Counted from the first letter of the stretch, positions 16,901-25,871 are shown. The stretch is DNA of 64,000 bases from Hymenobacter polaris (GCF_012927305.1 NZ_JABBGH010000003.1:992001-1056000); one strand, 5' to 3'. Program-made: numbers and translations. The notes: generated by a model not told the origin, from the sequence alone.

Positions 16901-17185
16901 CTCCACGCTCACGTAGCCCACAAAGCTGAACACCAGTGTAGCCCCCGCCGGTACGTTGGTCAGCGTAAACTTGCCGTCGGCGTTGGTAGAGGTACCGTTG
17001 CTGGTGCCCTTCACCAGCACGTTCACGCCCGGTAGGGTCGTGCGGTCCGACTCTTGGCGCACCGTGCCCGTGACGGTGCCCACGGGGCTAGGCGTTTGGG
17101 CGGTGGGGGAGGTTTGGGCCAGGCCGGGCGGCGACAGGAGCACCCCCGGCAGCACGGCAAAGGGCAATAAGTAGCGTTTCTTCAT
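13985..17185 (-). CDS. SusC/RagA-family TonB-linked outer membrane transporter
   Basis: 1066 residues. Signal peptide ends near PGLAQ; a carboxypeptidase-like regulatory domain covers about 38-115 (VTGTVRQESDRTTLPGVNVL, FSFVGYVSVE); the TonB-box and plug follow (DEVVVLGYGIKDEQ, VVNALQGKVAGVNIT, SIVIRGGTSLDGDNQPLFIIDG, AALYGLRAANGAVVITTK); the rest is a 22-strand barrel ending RGVDMGLRVNF. With SusD it imports an oligomer using TonB energy. The ATG at 17185 directly starts the signal peptide. No anti-sigma or hybrid two-component regulator is adjacent, so control is not visible. Confidence 0.96.
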   Translation of the reverse strand: MKKRYLLPFAVLPGVLLSPPGLAQTSPTAQTPSPVGTVTGTVRQESDRTTLPGVNVLVKGTSNGTSTNADGKFTLTNVPAGATLVFSFVGYVSVERRAGSGPLDVSLRADASDLDEVVVLGYGIKDEQRNLVTATQTVTGQSIVDSRQTNVVNALQGKVAGVNITSSGGGAGEGASIVIRGGTSLDGDNQPLFIIDGLIMDNSSFQESTAPGGGSAFNGLLGRSVGAANRAGDLNPEDIASMTILKGPAAAALYGLRAANGAVVITTKKGTAGRTQLNYRTQFSVDEVNRLPKMQGLYGQGSNGVYDATTRSSFGPQFAPGQPVYDNLGNFFQKGYAAQNYLTMSGGSDKATFFASASNLVQRGVTPGSRYDKTTVRISGSAQISPKLSITGSAQYLNSGATRPVQGPGLISTSGTLGSGGFLLSLLNWPRNDDARNYLNADGSRRRLLPLSGAAVDADADNPYWTAAKNPQSDRTNRFIGNTLLSFSPTKWLTLSHNIGVDVYTSRNTSVRAVGTSLPGNQNGGLAETVDQNRVLTATTLATFNKSFGTFLSGSLILGNTIEENRDQAVDYVGLIFQNPDFIGLNNTVNRNALQRDALRRLIGNFGRLNFTLFNQLIIELQGRYDQSSTLPRPDEGKIFGKGFFYGSAAAGYEFTKILGLDQSPVLNYGKIRASVADVGRDTGPYRVQSPLTTNTYIGGGFRNDFYGSNPILKPERTRTYEAGINLQFLQNRLSLDFNYYASRTTDQLIAPRVSQATGFILQYINGGTVTNRGVEISLSGTPVRTASGFNWDVLANFYHNTNNVESLPSPLTVVYQSDTFITNVHEGGAFPGHPISGIASTDYVRVADPSSPYNGQVIINAATGLPTFSSAFVYAGNRAPRFTTQLTNTFSYHGLVFTSLLDFRVGGVVVNGNDYYQTGVGTSTRTLDRYKTVTFDGVVASGKDANGNTTYTPNTRPAELTQAYYTGNLAQVGTPFIEDGSWARLRYVTLSYALPTKWLGGPSSFLKSLELSVTGRNLVLLTRYSGADPETASAGAGVRGGGSGGIDYGNIPATRGVDMGLRVNF

Positions 17186-17332
17186 GCAGCTGGAAAAAAG
17201 GATAATGCAAGCACAAAGCCCGAAAGTATCAATTTTTCCTGAATAATGCTACGCGGAGTTCGTCAATTCTTCAGGCAGCTAGCCTAGGCTGCGCCGCCCC
17301 TAGGCCCCTGGCCGGCGCCCACCCGGCCGCCC

Positions 17333-17800
17333 CTAGCCCTGCCCTAGCAGAAACTGCGTTTCCTCGCGCACGTCGGCCACCGCCAGGCGCGACTCCCGAA
17401 TCAGTAACAAGCTGGCGTACAGCAGTAAGGAGGCGCCCACTACGCTTAGTAAGGCAATAACCCAGGCCGCCGAGCTGTTGGTCAGCTCGAAGAGGCCGAT
17501 GGTGAATACCGTGCCCACAAACATGCCGAGGGCCAGGTGCAGCATGGTCATCACCTGCTGCAAAAGCTGCGCGCGCCGCGCCGCAAAGTGCAGCTGCGCC
17601 AGCAGGTGCGCTTTGGGCAATGCTTCGGGGGGCGGGGAAGGCTGATGCAGCAGGCCCGCCACCTCGCGCTGCCGGTCCAGGCTACGGCTCAGGCGCTGCG
17701 AGGTGGTCAGGATGAGCGAGCCGCAGGCCGACACCAGCACTGCCGGCGTAAACATGGCCGTGAGAATGCCTAGGGTGCTGCTGAGGGTGATAGTGGCCAT
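17333..17800 (-). CDS. DUF2721 family membrane protein
   Basis: 155 residues with three hydrophobic segments at about 10-35, 85-110 and 115-140. The pattern LTAMFTPAVLVSACGSLILTTSQRLSRSLDR, with a basic loop after the first helix, matches the small DUF2721 family of unknown function. The frame is open to 17839, but the ATG at 17800 gives the family-like N-terminus (MATITLSSTLGILTAMFTPA) and avoids repeat A4. Confidence 0.75.
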   Translation of the reverse strand: MATITLSSTLGILTAMFTPAVLVSACGSLILTTSQRLSRSLDRQREVAGLLHQPSPPPEALPKAHLLAQLHFAARRAQLLQQVMTMLHLALGMFVGTVFTIGLFELTNSSAAWVIALLSVVGASLLLYASLLLIRESRLAVADVREETQFLLGQG

Positions 17801-17830
17801 AGGATTGAATCTGGCTAATACATCAAATAA

Positions 17831-17920
17831 AAACGTCATGCTGAGCTTGTCGAAGCATCTCTACCGCACGACGCTCTAGGCGGCGTGGTAGAGATGCTTC
17901 GACAAGCTCAGCATGACGTT
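17831..17920. repeat. Palindromic repeat, family A copy 4
   Basis: Arms of about 36 nt (AAAACGTCATGCTGAGCTTG and complement) with a loop of about 20 nt. It separates the NADH dehydrogenase gene from the DUF2721 gene, both on the minus strand. Confidence 0.92.
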
Positions 17921-17960
17921 GTAATAAGCTAGGATGAATAAGTAGCCGAGTTGCCCCCAC

Positions 17961-19292
17961 TCACACCACTGCTTTCACGTCTACCTCCTTTTCCTTGAGC
18001 GGCGCCTTCACCTTGCCGATGATGTAGCGCATGCCTTTGTCCTGGGTCACGTAGTTCCAGGCCCAGGTGAGGAACACGGTGAGGCGGTTGCGGAAGCTGA
18101 CCAGCGCCAGCACGTGCACCAGGCTCCAGCCGAGCCAGCCCAGCCAACCCGAAATGTGCAACTGCTTGCCAAAGAGCATGATATCGCCCACTGCCCGGTG
18201 CCGGCCAATGGTGGCCATCGTGCCCTTGTCGGCGTAGCGGAAGGGCTCCATGGCTTGCCCGGCCAGCAGGCGCATGAGGTTGGCGCCCAGCAGCTCGCCC
18301 TGTTGAATGGCGGGCTGCGCCACCTGCGGGTGCCCTTCGGGGTAGTCGGGCGTGGCCATTTGGGCAATGTCGCCCAGCGCAAAGATGTTGGCGTAGCCCG
18401 CCACCTGGTTGAACTCGTTGACTTGGTAGCGGTTGCCCTTCAGCAGCGCCTCGGGGGCTAGGCCCTGCACGGGCGCCCCCGTCACGCCGGCCGCCCATAT
18501 CAGGGTGCGCGTTATCAGCTGCTCGCCCGTGTTCAGCGTCACCGTGTAGCCGTCATACGACTTCACCCGGCAGTCGAGCCACACCCGCACCCCCATCTTG
18601 CGCAGGTAGTTGAGGGCGTGCTCCGAGGCGTCGGCCGACATGCCCTTGAGCAGTACCGGCCCGCTCTGGATGAGGTGGATGTCCATCTGCCGGAAATCCA
18701 GCTCCTTGTAGTCCCTAGGGAACACGTGGTCGCGTAGCTCGCTCAGGGCGCCGGCCATTTCCACACCGGTGGGCCCGCCGCCCACAATCACAAAGTCGAG
18801 CATGCTGTTAAGCTGCTCAATATCGCCGATTTGGAGAGCCTGCTCGAAGTTGGAGAGCAGCGTATTGCGCAGCATAATGGCATCGGGCACCGTCTTGAGG
18901 CTGATGGAGTTGCGCTCCATGTCCTTATCGCCGAAGTAGTTACTGGTAGTGCCGGTGGCCAGCACCAGGTAGTCGTAGCGAATGAGGCCGATGCTGGTTT
19001 CGACCACCTGCGCGGTGGGGTCCACGGACTGCACTTCGGCTAGGCGGAAGTAAAAGTTGTCCTGCCCCCCCATAATCTTGCGAAACGGCGACACGATGCT
19101 GTCGGGGTCGAGGCCGGCGGTGCCTACCTGGTAAAGCAGCGGCCAGAAACCGTGGTAGTTCTGCTTGTCGATGAGTAGCACTTGCACCGGCGCATCGGCC
19201 AGGCTTTTGGCCAGGGCCAGGCCCCCAAAACCGCCGCCCACAATCACCACGCGCGGCTTGCCCAGCTCTTCAATCTTGGTAAGTCCTTCCAT
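17961..19292 (-). CDS. ndh: Type II NADH dehydrogenase (NAD(P)/FAD-dependent oxidoreductase)
   Basis: 443 residues. FAD-binding VVIVGGGFGGLALAKSLAD near residue 13, NAD-binding FVIVGGGPTGVEMAGALSE in the middle, YLVLATGTTSNYFG, ALGDIAQM and the quinone-side AQPAIQQGELLGANLMR. The C-terminus (WLGWLGWSLVHVLALVSFRNRL then VFLTWAWNYVTQDKG) is the membrane-anchoring part of NDH-2. It moves electrons from NADH to quinone without pumping protons. The frame is open to 19331; the ATG at 19292 gives the normal short lead into the Rossmann motif. Confidence 0.93.
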   Translation of the reverse strand: MEGLTKIEELGKPRVVIVGGGFGGLALAKSLADAPVQVLLIDKQNYHGFWPLLYQVGTAGLDPDSIVSPFRKIMGGQDNFYFRLAEVQSVDPTAQVVETSIGLIRYDYLVLATGTTSNYFGDKDMERNSISLKTVPDAIMLRNTLLSNFEQALQIGDIEQLNSMLDFVIVGGGPTGVEMAGALSELRDHVFPRDYKELDFRQMDIHLIQSGPVLLKGMSADASEHALNYLRKMGVRVWLDCRVKSYDGYTVTLNTGEQLITRTLIWAAGVTGAPVQGLAPEALLKGNRYQVNEFNQVAGYANIFALGDIAQMATPDYPEGHPQVAQPAIQQGELLGANLMRLLAGQAMEPFRYADKGTMATIGRHRAVGDIMLFGKQLHISGWLGWLGWSLVHVLALVSFRNRLTVFLTWAWNYVTQDKGMRYIIGKVKAPLKEKEVDVKAVV

Positions 19293-19517
19293 ATCGATAA
19301 AAAGGTGGGCCGTTGCGCCCGCGTTAAGCACGTAATATCTAAGCTGCCTTAACGTAAAATACGACCGGGCGGCGGTACTGAGGCGTGAAGTAGCGGCACC
19401 GGGCTCGGCGTTGCGGGCCTAAAAGAAGCCCCGCCCCGCCCAGCCTGCCGCCCCCAAATAATAACGCCGAACCACTCCTAAGAGCAGCCCGGCGTGTTAC
19501 TAGCCTAAACCCAACTT

Positions 19518-21137
19518 CTACTTGCTGTCCGTGTCCAGGCTCTTCATATAGGCTACCAGGGCGGCCCGGTCAGCAGGCGCCACCACGTAGAAGGGGTGCG
19601 GAGCCTTGGCGCCCCGCTTAGGGTCGAAGAGGGCGTCTAAGCCCTTTACCTCGTCGTCGTGCAAGAACACCGGCTTGCGGGCCAAGTCCAGCAGCAGGGG
19701 TAGGGCGTTGCCGCGGATGCCGCCGCCCGGGCTGGCGTCCACTACTATCATCTTGTCGTCGAAGGTGCCGGGTGCGTTCTGGATGGGCGAGAGCGGGGGC
19801 TGACGCATGGCAATGACCTTGGGGGCGTAGCCGGGCCAGATGACGTTCATCGGAATCAGGCGGCTCTGTACCGGCTGGCCCTGGTTGGTATTGTGGCACT
19901 GGGTGCAGTTCTGGCTCACAAATAGCGCCCGGCCTTTGGCCACTAGCGCGGCATCGGTAACGACGCCCTTGGGGGCGGGCAGCTGGTTGAGGTAGGCCTG
20001 CAGGTCGCGCAGCTTCTGCTCGTCTACGCGCTTGCCGGTGGGGGTAGCCAGCTCGCCGGCCTTGCCCTGCATGTGGGCCGTCACGAAGGGAATGCCCTGC
20101 ACGCCGGTGGCCGCCAGCACCCGCTTGTAGCCCGCAATGAGCGAGTCGCCGGCCGTGCCGCCCAGAATGTGAATGAACGTGGCTCCGCCGGGCGTGGTAA
20201 GGTTGGTTTGGTCGAACAGCGCCGTGTACACGGTGTTGTTGAAGTCATTCAGGTCGCCGTTTTGGCCCGACGAGCCGTAGGGCGCGGCCAAATCCTGCCG
20301 GAAGAAAGGCGCGATGTGCACCGGGTTGCCATTGCCATCGGGCGAGTCGTCGAACATGCCCAGCGGGTAATACTTGGGATTGCTGAAGTAGGCGTCAAAC
20401 TCGGCCTCGGTCGAGTTAGCCGTCAGGCCCTTGGGCGCGCGGCCGATGGTGCTGCCGTCGGGGTTTTGGAGCTGGGCCACCGGCATTAGGGCGCGGGTGT
20501 TGGCGCCCGTGGCCAGCAGCTTGCCTACGTTGAGCTGGTGCGGCGTAGGCCCGTCGATGCGCTTACCGATGGTGCCGCGGTCGCCGCTCAGCGCGAACAT
20601 GGACTTGTCGGTAATGCCGTGGCACAGCGAGCAGCTGACGCCCACCATGTTGCCCTTAGGCACCATGCCAATAACCGCGTTGGCCTTCACCAGCTGCGTC
20701 ATCACGGCGGGGTCATTGAGCCTAGGGGCCTTGCCGGGCGAGAGGTCGGTGCGGACCTCGCTCATGAAAGCCGTCTTCAGGTCGGCCGGAATGGCATCCA
20801 CGTCGAAGCTCACCCCGGCTTTTAAGGCGTCCAGCACGGTCAGCTTGGCCTGGGCCATGCCCTGGGGCATGCGCACGGCATTGGTCCAAAAGCCCTCGGT
20901 GCCAAAGGTTTCGAAGCGGTACACGTCGCGCCCGGCCTCCACGCTGCCCGGCCGTAGCGCGGCGCTGGTGGCCGTCGCACCGGTTTTGGTAGTGTCGCCC
21001 ACGGCCTCGTGGGCGGTGGTGGGCGAGTCGGCACTTGCGGTAGTGCTAGTGTTGGTGCTGCCGCAGGCGGCGGCCGCCAGCAGCGCCGCGCCCGATAGCG
21101 CCAGCGCCGGAAATCTAAGGTGGTGTAATGAAACCAT
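19518..21137 (-). CDS. Di-haem cytochrome c lipoprotein
   Basis: 539 residues. Lipoprotein signal (ALLAAAACGSTN), a Thr/Ser-rich linker, then two CxxCH haem sites: CSLCH about a third of the way in and CTQCH in the C-terminal third. Between and after them are possible axial ligand regions such as GYAPKVIAMRQPPLSP. The layout resembles large di-haem cytochromes of periplasmic electron transfer, but no exact subfamily was recognised. Proximity to NDH-2 hints at a respiratory role (inference); the 190-nt spacer suggests separate transcription. Confidence 0.8.
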   Translation of the reverse strand: MVSLHHLRFPALALSGAALLAAAACGSTNTSTTASADSPTTAHEAVGDTTKTGATATSAALRPGSVEAGRDVYRFETFGTEGFWTNAVRMPQGMAQAKLTVLDALKAGVSFDVDAIPADLKTAFMSEVRTDLSPGKAPRLNDPAVMTQLVKANAVIGMVPKGNMVGVSCSLCHGITDKSMFALSGDRGTIGKRIDGPTPHQLNVGKLLATGANTRALMPVAQLQNPDGSTIGRAPKGLTANSTEAEFDAYFSNPKYYPLGMFDDSPDGNGNPVHIAPFFRQDLAAPYGSSGQNGDLNDFNNTVYTALFDQTNLTTPGGATFIHILGGTAGDSLIAGYKRVLAATGVQGIPFVTAHMQGKAGELATPTGKRVDEQKLRDLQAYLNQLPAPKGVVTDAALVAKGRALFVSQNCTQCHNTNQGQPVQSRLIPMNVIWPGYAPKVIAMRQPPLSPIQNAPGTFDDKMIVVDASPGGGIRGNALPLLLDLARKPVFLHDDEVKGLDALFDPKRGAKAPHPFYVVAPADRAALVAYMKSLDTDSK

Positions 21138-21346
21138 CAGAATGGGAAGGGTTTGAGGAAAATAACCACCCTAGGGATTAGCCGAAGCTGGCTTTTCTAA
21201 GCCTACGTGCTCCGTACCGTGCGAGTTGTAAGGCTAGTGCCTACGTATTAGTACTTACGCGGCTAACTCAGCCAGCGCTGGCCAAAATCAAGATAATCAG
21301 TAAGCTATTTTAAAAAATAAGTTACGAATTAACTGGCGGCGTTTCT

Positions 21347-23029
21347 TCACCGCTCGGAGCTAAACTCGCCCGCGCCGCCCGCCGGCCGGGCCCGCAGCTC
21401 GACGCGCCGAATCTTGCCGCTGATGGTTTTGGGCAGCTCGGCCACCAGCTCGAGGCGGCGCGGGGCCTTGTAGGGCGCCAGGTGCGCGCGGCCGTAGGCC
21501 AGCAGCTCGTGGGCCAGCGCGGCCGTGGGCGCGGCGCCGGCCGCCAGCACCACAAACGCCTTCACCTCGTGGCCCTTGATGGGGTGCGGCACGCCCACCA
21601 CGGCCGCTTCCACTACGGCCGGGTGCTCGAGCAGTACGCTCTCCACCTCGAAGGGCCCAATGCGGTAGCCGCTGGATTTAATCACGTCGTCGTCGCGGCC
21701 CACAAACCAAAAGTAGCCGTCCGGGTCGCGGTAGGCCTTGTCGCCGGTGTAGTACAGGCCGTGTTGAAACACGCTGGCCGCCCGCGCCGGCTCGCCGTAG
21801 TACTCCTTAAACAAGCCATTGGGCCGGCCCGTGTCGGTGCGCACCACGATGTATCCCTCGGTGAGGGCGGGCAGCTCGGCGCCCGCGTCGTCGGCAATGG
21901 CCACGTCGTACATAAACGAGGGCTGGCCCATGCTGCCCAGGCGCAGCTCGGCGCCGGGCAGGTTCACGAGCATGGCCGTGCTCTCGGTTTGGCCGTAGCC
22001 GTCGCGCAGCCAGTGGCCGGTGCCGCGCTGCCAGGCTGTAATCACCTCGGGGTTAAGAGGCTCGCCGGCGCTCACGCACTCGCGCAGGGCGGGCAGCGGG
22101 TAGGCCGCCAGGTCTTCGAGCACCAGCAGGCGCAGCACCGTGGGCGGCGCGCAAAACGTGCTTACCCGCTCGCGGGCCAGCATGGCCAGCAGCGGCCCCG
22201 CCGCAAAGCGCCCGCTGCCCTGGTAGGCCACTACGGTGGCCCCTATGCTCAGGGGCGCAAAAAAGCTGCTCCAGGCAAACTTGGCCCAGCCCGGCTGCGC
22301 CACGTTGCAGTGCCGGTCGGTGGGGCGCAGGCCAATCCAGGCGGCAGTGCTGAGGTGGCCCACCGGATACGAGAAGTGGGTGTGCGTCACCACCTTGGGC
22401 AGGCCCGTAGTGCCCGAGGTGAAGAACAGAAATAGTGGGTCGTCGGCGCGGGTGGGGGCGGGGGCGGCCTGGGTGCCTAGGCCCGCCAGCGCCCCAAAGC
22501 CAACCCAGCCGGGCCGGCTGGCGGCAGGGTCGCCCACCAGCATCTTCAGCCCGATGCGCCCCCCTAGGGCCTGCTCGGCCTCGTCAATCTTGGCGGCGTT
22601 CTCGGCGTCGGCCAGCACCACGGCGGGCAGCAGCGTGCCAAAGCGGTAGGCTAAATCCTGGGCGGTGAGGATGCTGGCGGCCGGTACCAGCACCTGCCCG
22701 CCCTTGATGCCGGCCAGGTACGCCGGCCATAGCTCGGCGCACACGGGCACCATCAAAAACACGGCCTCGTGGGGCTGCACGCCCCGCTGCCGCCAGTAGT
22801 TGAGCAGCTGGTTGGCCTGGCCCAGCAGCTCGGCGTAGCTGAAGGTGCGGCTACCGGCATCATCGGCCAGCACCAGGGCGGGCTGGTCGGGGTGGGCGGC
22901 CAGGTGCAGGCCCTCCACAATGTCGGCCGTCCAGTTGAAAAACTCGGGCTTGGGCACCGGGCGCTGGGTGAGGGCCTGGTAATTGCCGGCGGCGGCCAGG
23001 CGCTGAAACTCGCGGAAGTAGGCTTGCAT
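21347..23029 (-). CDS. Acyl-CoA synthetase (AMP-binding, medium-chain/AcsM type)
   Basis: 560 residues of the ANL superfamily, which activates carboxylic acids with ATP and then CoA. Visible: P-loop-like FFTSGTTGLPKVVTHTH, A5-type DGYGQTESTAML, YYTGDKAYRDPDGYFWFVGRDDDVIKSSGYRIGPFEVE (hinge and A8) and the catalytic lysine region PKTISGKIRR near the end. The N-terminal FNWTADIVEG and the whole layout match medium-chain acyl-CoA ligases better than acetyl-CoA synthetase. Chain-length preference cannot be read from sequence. Monocistronic; cytoplasmic. Confidence 0.9.
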   Translation of the reverse strand: MQAYFREFQRLAAAGNYQALTQRPVPKPEFFNWTADIVEGLHLAAHPDQPALVLADDAGSRTFSYAELLGQANQLLNYWRQRGVQPHEAVFLMVPVCAELWPAYLAGIKGGQVLVPAASILTAQDLAYRFGTLLPAVVLADAENAAKIDEAEQALGGRIGLKMLVGDPAASRPGWVGFGALAGLGTQAAPAPTRADDPLFLFFTSGTTGLPKVVTHTHFSYPVGHLSTAAWIGLRPTDRHCNVAQPGWAKFAWSSFFAPLSIGATVVAYQGSGRFAAGPLLAMLARERVSTFCAPPTVLRLLVLEDLAAYPLPALRECVSAGEPLNPEVITAWQRGTGHWLRDGYGQTESTAMLVNLPGAELRLGSMGQPSFMYDVAIADDAGAELPALTEGYIVVRTDTGRPNGLFKEYYGEPARAASVFQHGLYYTGDKAYRDPDGYFWFVGRDDDVIKSSGYRIGPFEVESVLLEHPAVVEAAVVGVPHPIKGHEVKAFVVLAAGAAPTAALAHELLAYGRAHLAPYKAPRRLELVAELPKTISGKIRRVELRARPAGGAGEFSSER

Positions 23030-23214
23030 AGGATAGGGTGGGAGGGTAGCAGCGAAAGTAGCGCCCGGCCAGTTGGCACCGGGTGGCGGCCTAGGGGATA
23101 GGGTCGAGCATAAGGTGAGTAAATAGCAGATAATCAGCTAGTGCCTGGTGGCTATTCAACCCGAAGCTCCAAAAGCCAGTAAACAAGCTACTTAACCACC
23201 CCTTTCCATTGACC

Positions 23215-23826
23215 ATGAGAAGTTTTCTGTTTTTGGCCGTGTTAGCGCTGTTAACTGGCCTTAGCTCCTGCGCCCCCCGCGTGAACGTGGAGCAGCGCGC
23301 CAACGTCGATTTTAGCCGCTACCGTACCTACGCCTGGGCCGATACCAAGGTGAAAACCACCGGCGACGCCAACCCCGTCTACCACGACCCCATCGCCCAG
23401 GACCGCATCCGGATGGCCATCAGCAACGCGCTGGCCCAGCGCGGCCTGCGCCAGGTAACCAGTGGCCGGCCCGACTTCTACGTGAGCACGCACTTCTACA
23501 TCGACGAGGCCGAGCGCACGGTGGCCAACCCGCCGGTGGGCGGCTTTGGGGCCGGCTACGCCTACCCCTACTCGCTGTCCTACGGCGGGGGCTTTATTCC
23601 CGTCAACTACGGCTACTTCTACAACCCCGGCTACTACCAAACCTACCGCACCGAGCAGTACAAGCAAGGCACGCTCATCATCGACTTTATTGATGCGCGC
23701 ACTAGAAACCTGGTGTGGCGCGGCTCACTGGCCGACCCGGTGGACGACCCCGACCGCATTGGCCGCGAGTTTGCCCAGAATGCCAAGGATATTCTGGATA
23801 AGTTTCCGGTAGAAAAGAAAGGCTAG
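23215..23826 (+). CDS. DUF4136 lipoprotein
   Basis: 203 residues. Lipoprotein signal MRSFLFLAVLALLTGLSSCA, then the DUF4136 pattern: NVDFSRYRTYAWAD, DRIRMAISNALAQRGLRQV, GRPDFYVSTHFY and, near the end, GTLIIDFIDARTRNLVWRGS with FAQNAKDILDKFP. A Gly/Tyr-rich insert (GFGAGYAYPYSLSYGGG) lies in the middle. Function unknown; probably on the inner face of the outer membrane. An in-frame TTG two codons earlier is less likely than the ATG at 23215. Confidence 0.88.
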   Translation: MRSFLFLAVLALLTGLSSCAPRVNVEQRANVDFSRYRTYAWADTKVKTTGDANPVYHDPIAQDRIRMAISNALAQRGLRQVTSGRPDFYVSTHFYIDEAERTVANPPVGGFGAGYAYPYSLSYGGGFIPVNYGYFYNPGYYQTYRTEQYKQGTLIIDFIDARTRNLVWRGSLADPVDDPDRIGREFAQNAKDILDKFPVEKKG

Positions 23827-23897
23827 GACTAGGCCTGAACGACTTGCCGCGGGTTGGGGTTGACAAGTTTATCTTGCCGCCCCAACCCGCTTTGCTT

Positions 23898-24353
23898 ATG
23901 ACTGCTTTGCTGCTGCCCCTGCTGCTGTTTCAAGCGGCCCCGGTTATTACCGCTTCGGCTCACCCCGGCCCCGCGCGCCCGGCAGCGGTGCCCGTCACGG
24001 TAGTGGTGTCGGCGCTGGCCTCGACCCAATCGGTGGTAAAGCTTAATTTCTACAACACGTCTGACACCTTTTTGAAGGACGGCGGGCAGGTGATGCGGCT
24101 GCTGGTGCGCCCCGCCGGCAAAAACACCATCACGGTGCCCGTGGAGTTGCCCCCCGGTGAGTGGGCCGTGGCCCTAACGCAGGATACCAACAACAACGAT
24201 CTGCTGGACAAGAACTTCCTGGGTATTCCCACCGAGCCCTACGCCTTCTCCAACAACGTGCGCCCGCGCTTCGCCGCGCCCAAGTTCGAGGAGTGCAAGT
24301 TTATGGTGAGCGAGCCCGGCATGGTCATCAATATCGCCTTGAAGGAGAAGTAA
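23898..24353 (+). CDS. DUF2141 exported protein
   Basis: 151 residues with an N-terminal signal peptide and the DUF2141 signature: a beta-sandwich with ALTQDTNNNDLLDKNFLGIP (Asp/Asn-rich, calcium-site-like loop), then TEPYAFSNNVRPRFAAPKFEE and a final strand VINIALKEK. Function unknown; homologues are small periplasmic proteins. The frame is open from 23844; the ATG at 23898 starts the hydrophobic signal. It is followed by a strong terminator. Confidence 0.85.
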   Translation: MTALLLPLLLFQAAPVITASAHPGPARPAAVPVTVVVSALASTQSVVKLNFYNTSDTFLKDGGQVMRLLVRPAGKNTITVPVELPPGEWAVALTQDTNNNDLLDKNFLGIPTEPYAFSNNVRPRFAAPKFEECKFMVSEPGMVINIALKEK

Positions 24354-24374
24354 TAACGAGTGCCACTATAAGAG

Positions 24375-24404
24375 CCGCGCCTACCGAGTAGGCGCGGTTT
24401 TTTT
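24375..24404 (+). terminator. Rho-independent terminator after the DUF2141 gene
   Basis: CCGCGCCTAC-CGA-GTAGGCGCGG followed by seven T: a perfect 10-bp stem with U tract, 21 nt after the stop codon. Confidence 0.93.
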
Positions 24405-24420
24405 GTGTACCTTGGCTTGC

Positions 24421-25236
24421 ATGAAACAGACAGGCCTAGGGGTAGTTGTGGCGAGTATATTGGGCTTGGCGGCCTGCGGGCCAGGGAGCACCACGCAGGG
24501 GGCAGCCGCACTGGCTGCGGCCGAAAAAGCGAAAGTGGACTCGCTGACCCACGATTTTAGAACTTGGTATGAGTACGCCTACTATCAAGTGCCGTTGGGT
24601 CAGCCTTTTGTAGGGCTCGACACGGCGGCTCGGCCCCTGGCGCGCCCGGCATTTCTGGAGCGGCTGCGCACCGGCCGGTTTATTGCCTTGCAGCTAAAAA
24701 AGCCCGCCGGTTCGCCCACGCTCACCCTCAAGCTGTGCCCGCTGCCGGCCGGCGCCGACCCGGAAATTGCCGCTACCAGCAAGCAACTAGCTGACATCGA
24801 GCTGGACCACTACCTGCTGGAAGGCAAGCTGCTCCCCGCCTTTGACTTTCGCGACCTCAACGGCCGGCGCTACACCCCCGCCAATACGCGCGGCAAAGTG
24901 CTGGTGCTCAAGACGTGGTTTATCAACTGCACGGCTTGCGTCAAAGAATTTCCAGAGGTGAACGCGCTGGCCGACCAATACAAGGCTAATCCCGACGTGG
25001 TGTTCGTGAGCCTGGCGCTGGATAATGCGGATTACCTCCAGGCTTTTCTGACCAACCAGCCGCTGCGTTACGCAGTGGTGCCTAAAAGCGAGGACTATAT
25101 CGCAGGCTCGCTACGCCTGAGCGCTTACCCAACCCACTTGGTGGTTGGCAGAGACGGCAAAGTGGTGAAGGTGTCAGACCGCGTGCCCGACCTCGTGACG
25201 GCCCTGGCGCGCGTGGTGCCGCCGCCCGGCCGCTAG
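24421..25236 (+). CDS. TlpA-like thioredoxin-fold lipoprotein
   Basis: 271 residues. Lipoprotein signal with Cys19 (GLAACG), an N-terminal region of about 110 residues without a recognised domain, then a TlpA/ResA-type thioredoxin fold: PAFDFRDLNGRRYTPANTRG, VLKTWFINCTACVKEFPEV with Cys170 and Cys173, VVFVSLALDN, and LSAYPTHLVVGRDGKVV containing the cis-proline. It would reduce disulfides in the periplasm. The active site CTAC is unusual for TlpA proteins. The ATG at 24421 comes only 17 nt after the preceding T tract, and a TACCTTGG sequence at 24409 may be its -7 box. Confidence 0.88.
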   Translation: MKQTGLGVVVASILGLAACGPGSTTQGAAALAAAEKAKVDSLTHDFRTWYEYAYYQVPLGQPFVGLDTAARPLARPAFLERLRTGRFIALQLKKPAGSPTLTLKLCPLPAGADPEIAATSKQLADIELDHYLLEGKLLPAFDFRDLNGRRYTPANTRGKVLVLKTWFINCTACVKEFPEVNALADQYKANPDVVFVSLALDNADYLQAFLTNQPLRYAVVPKSEDYIAGSLRLSAYPTHLVVGRDGKVVKVSDRVPDLVTALARVVPPPGR

Positions 25237-25247
25237 CCCCTAGGCCC

Positions 25248-25751
25248 CTACCCAGCCCGGAAAGGGTGGCTGCCCCGCGCCAGACGCTCGGTCAGCTCCA
25301 CGGCGTAGCGGGCGCGGGTTTCGGGACGCTTGGCGTCGGCCACTTTGCGCGCCATGGCCCGGCGCATGGCCCCGGTGTGGGCCAGAAAGGCGGCCTCGGC
25401 TTCGGGCCAGGCGCCCAGGGCTTCGGCTAGCTCATTGGGCAGGTCTACGTAATCGGGGTGGGGGTCGGGTGCTAGGCTCACGGTCAACTCCTGGCCGATA
25501 CGCAGCCCTAGGGCCTGGCACAGCGCCTTGCGCAGCAGTAGGTGCCGCCCGCCGCCGGGCAGCGGCAGCAGCCCCAGCCGCTCGGTGCGTTGGTCGTTGA
25601 GGGTAGCCAGCACGCGCTTGGTGCGGGGCCCTAGGGCCGCCAGGGCGTCGGCCGGCACCACCACAAGTTGGGTGGGCATGAAGCTGGGGCCGCCGGCTTC
25701 GAGCACGGCCCTAAACGTGGCGGCAACGGCGGGCGTATCGGCGGCGGGCAT
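25248..25751 (-). CDS. DUF1905 / YdeI-OmdA family protein
   Basis: 167 residues in two parts. Residues about 22-100 form a DUF1905-like beta-barrel (VVPADALAALG, KRVLATLNDQRTERLGLLPLPGGGRHLLLRKAL, LRIGQELTVSL). The rest matches the YdeI/OmdA helical domain (LPNELAEALGAWPEAEAAFLAHTGAMRRAM then DAKRPETRARYAVELTERLARG). Members are linked to bacteriocin or peptide protection in some bacteria, but the mechanism is not established. Convergent with the TlpA-like gene (11-nt spacer) and divergent from the glycoside hydrolase gene. Confidence 0.85.
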   Translation of the reverse strand: MPAADTPAVAATFRAVLEAGGPSFMPTQLVVVPADALAALGPRTKRVLATLNDQRTERLGLLPLPGGGRHLLLRKALCQALGLRIGQELTVSLAPDPHPDYVDLPNELAEALGAWPEAEAAFLAHTGAMRRAMARKVADAKRPETRARYAVELTERLARGSHPFRAG

Positions 25752-25871
25752 GGTGAACAGCAGGGGAGATGCGGGAGAGTAGGCGGCCTCTTACCCCCTA
25801 GGGGCCGGCCACCAAGATACTTAGCGCGCGGCGTACCTTGCCCCTTCTTTTTCCCACCAACTCTGTATTTT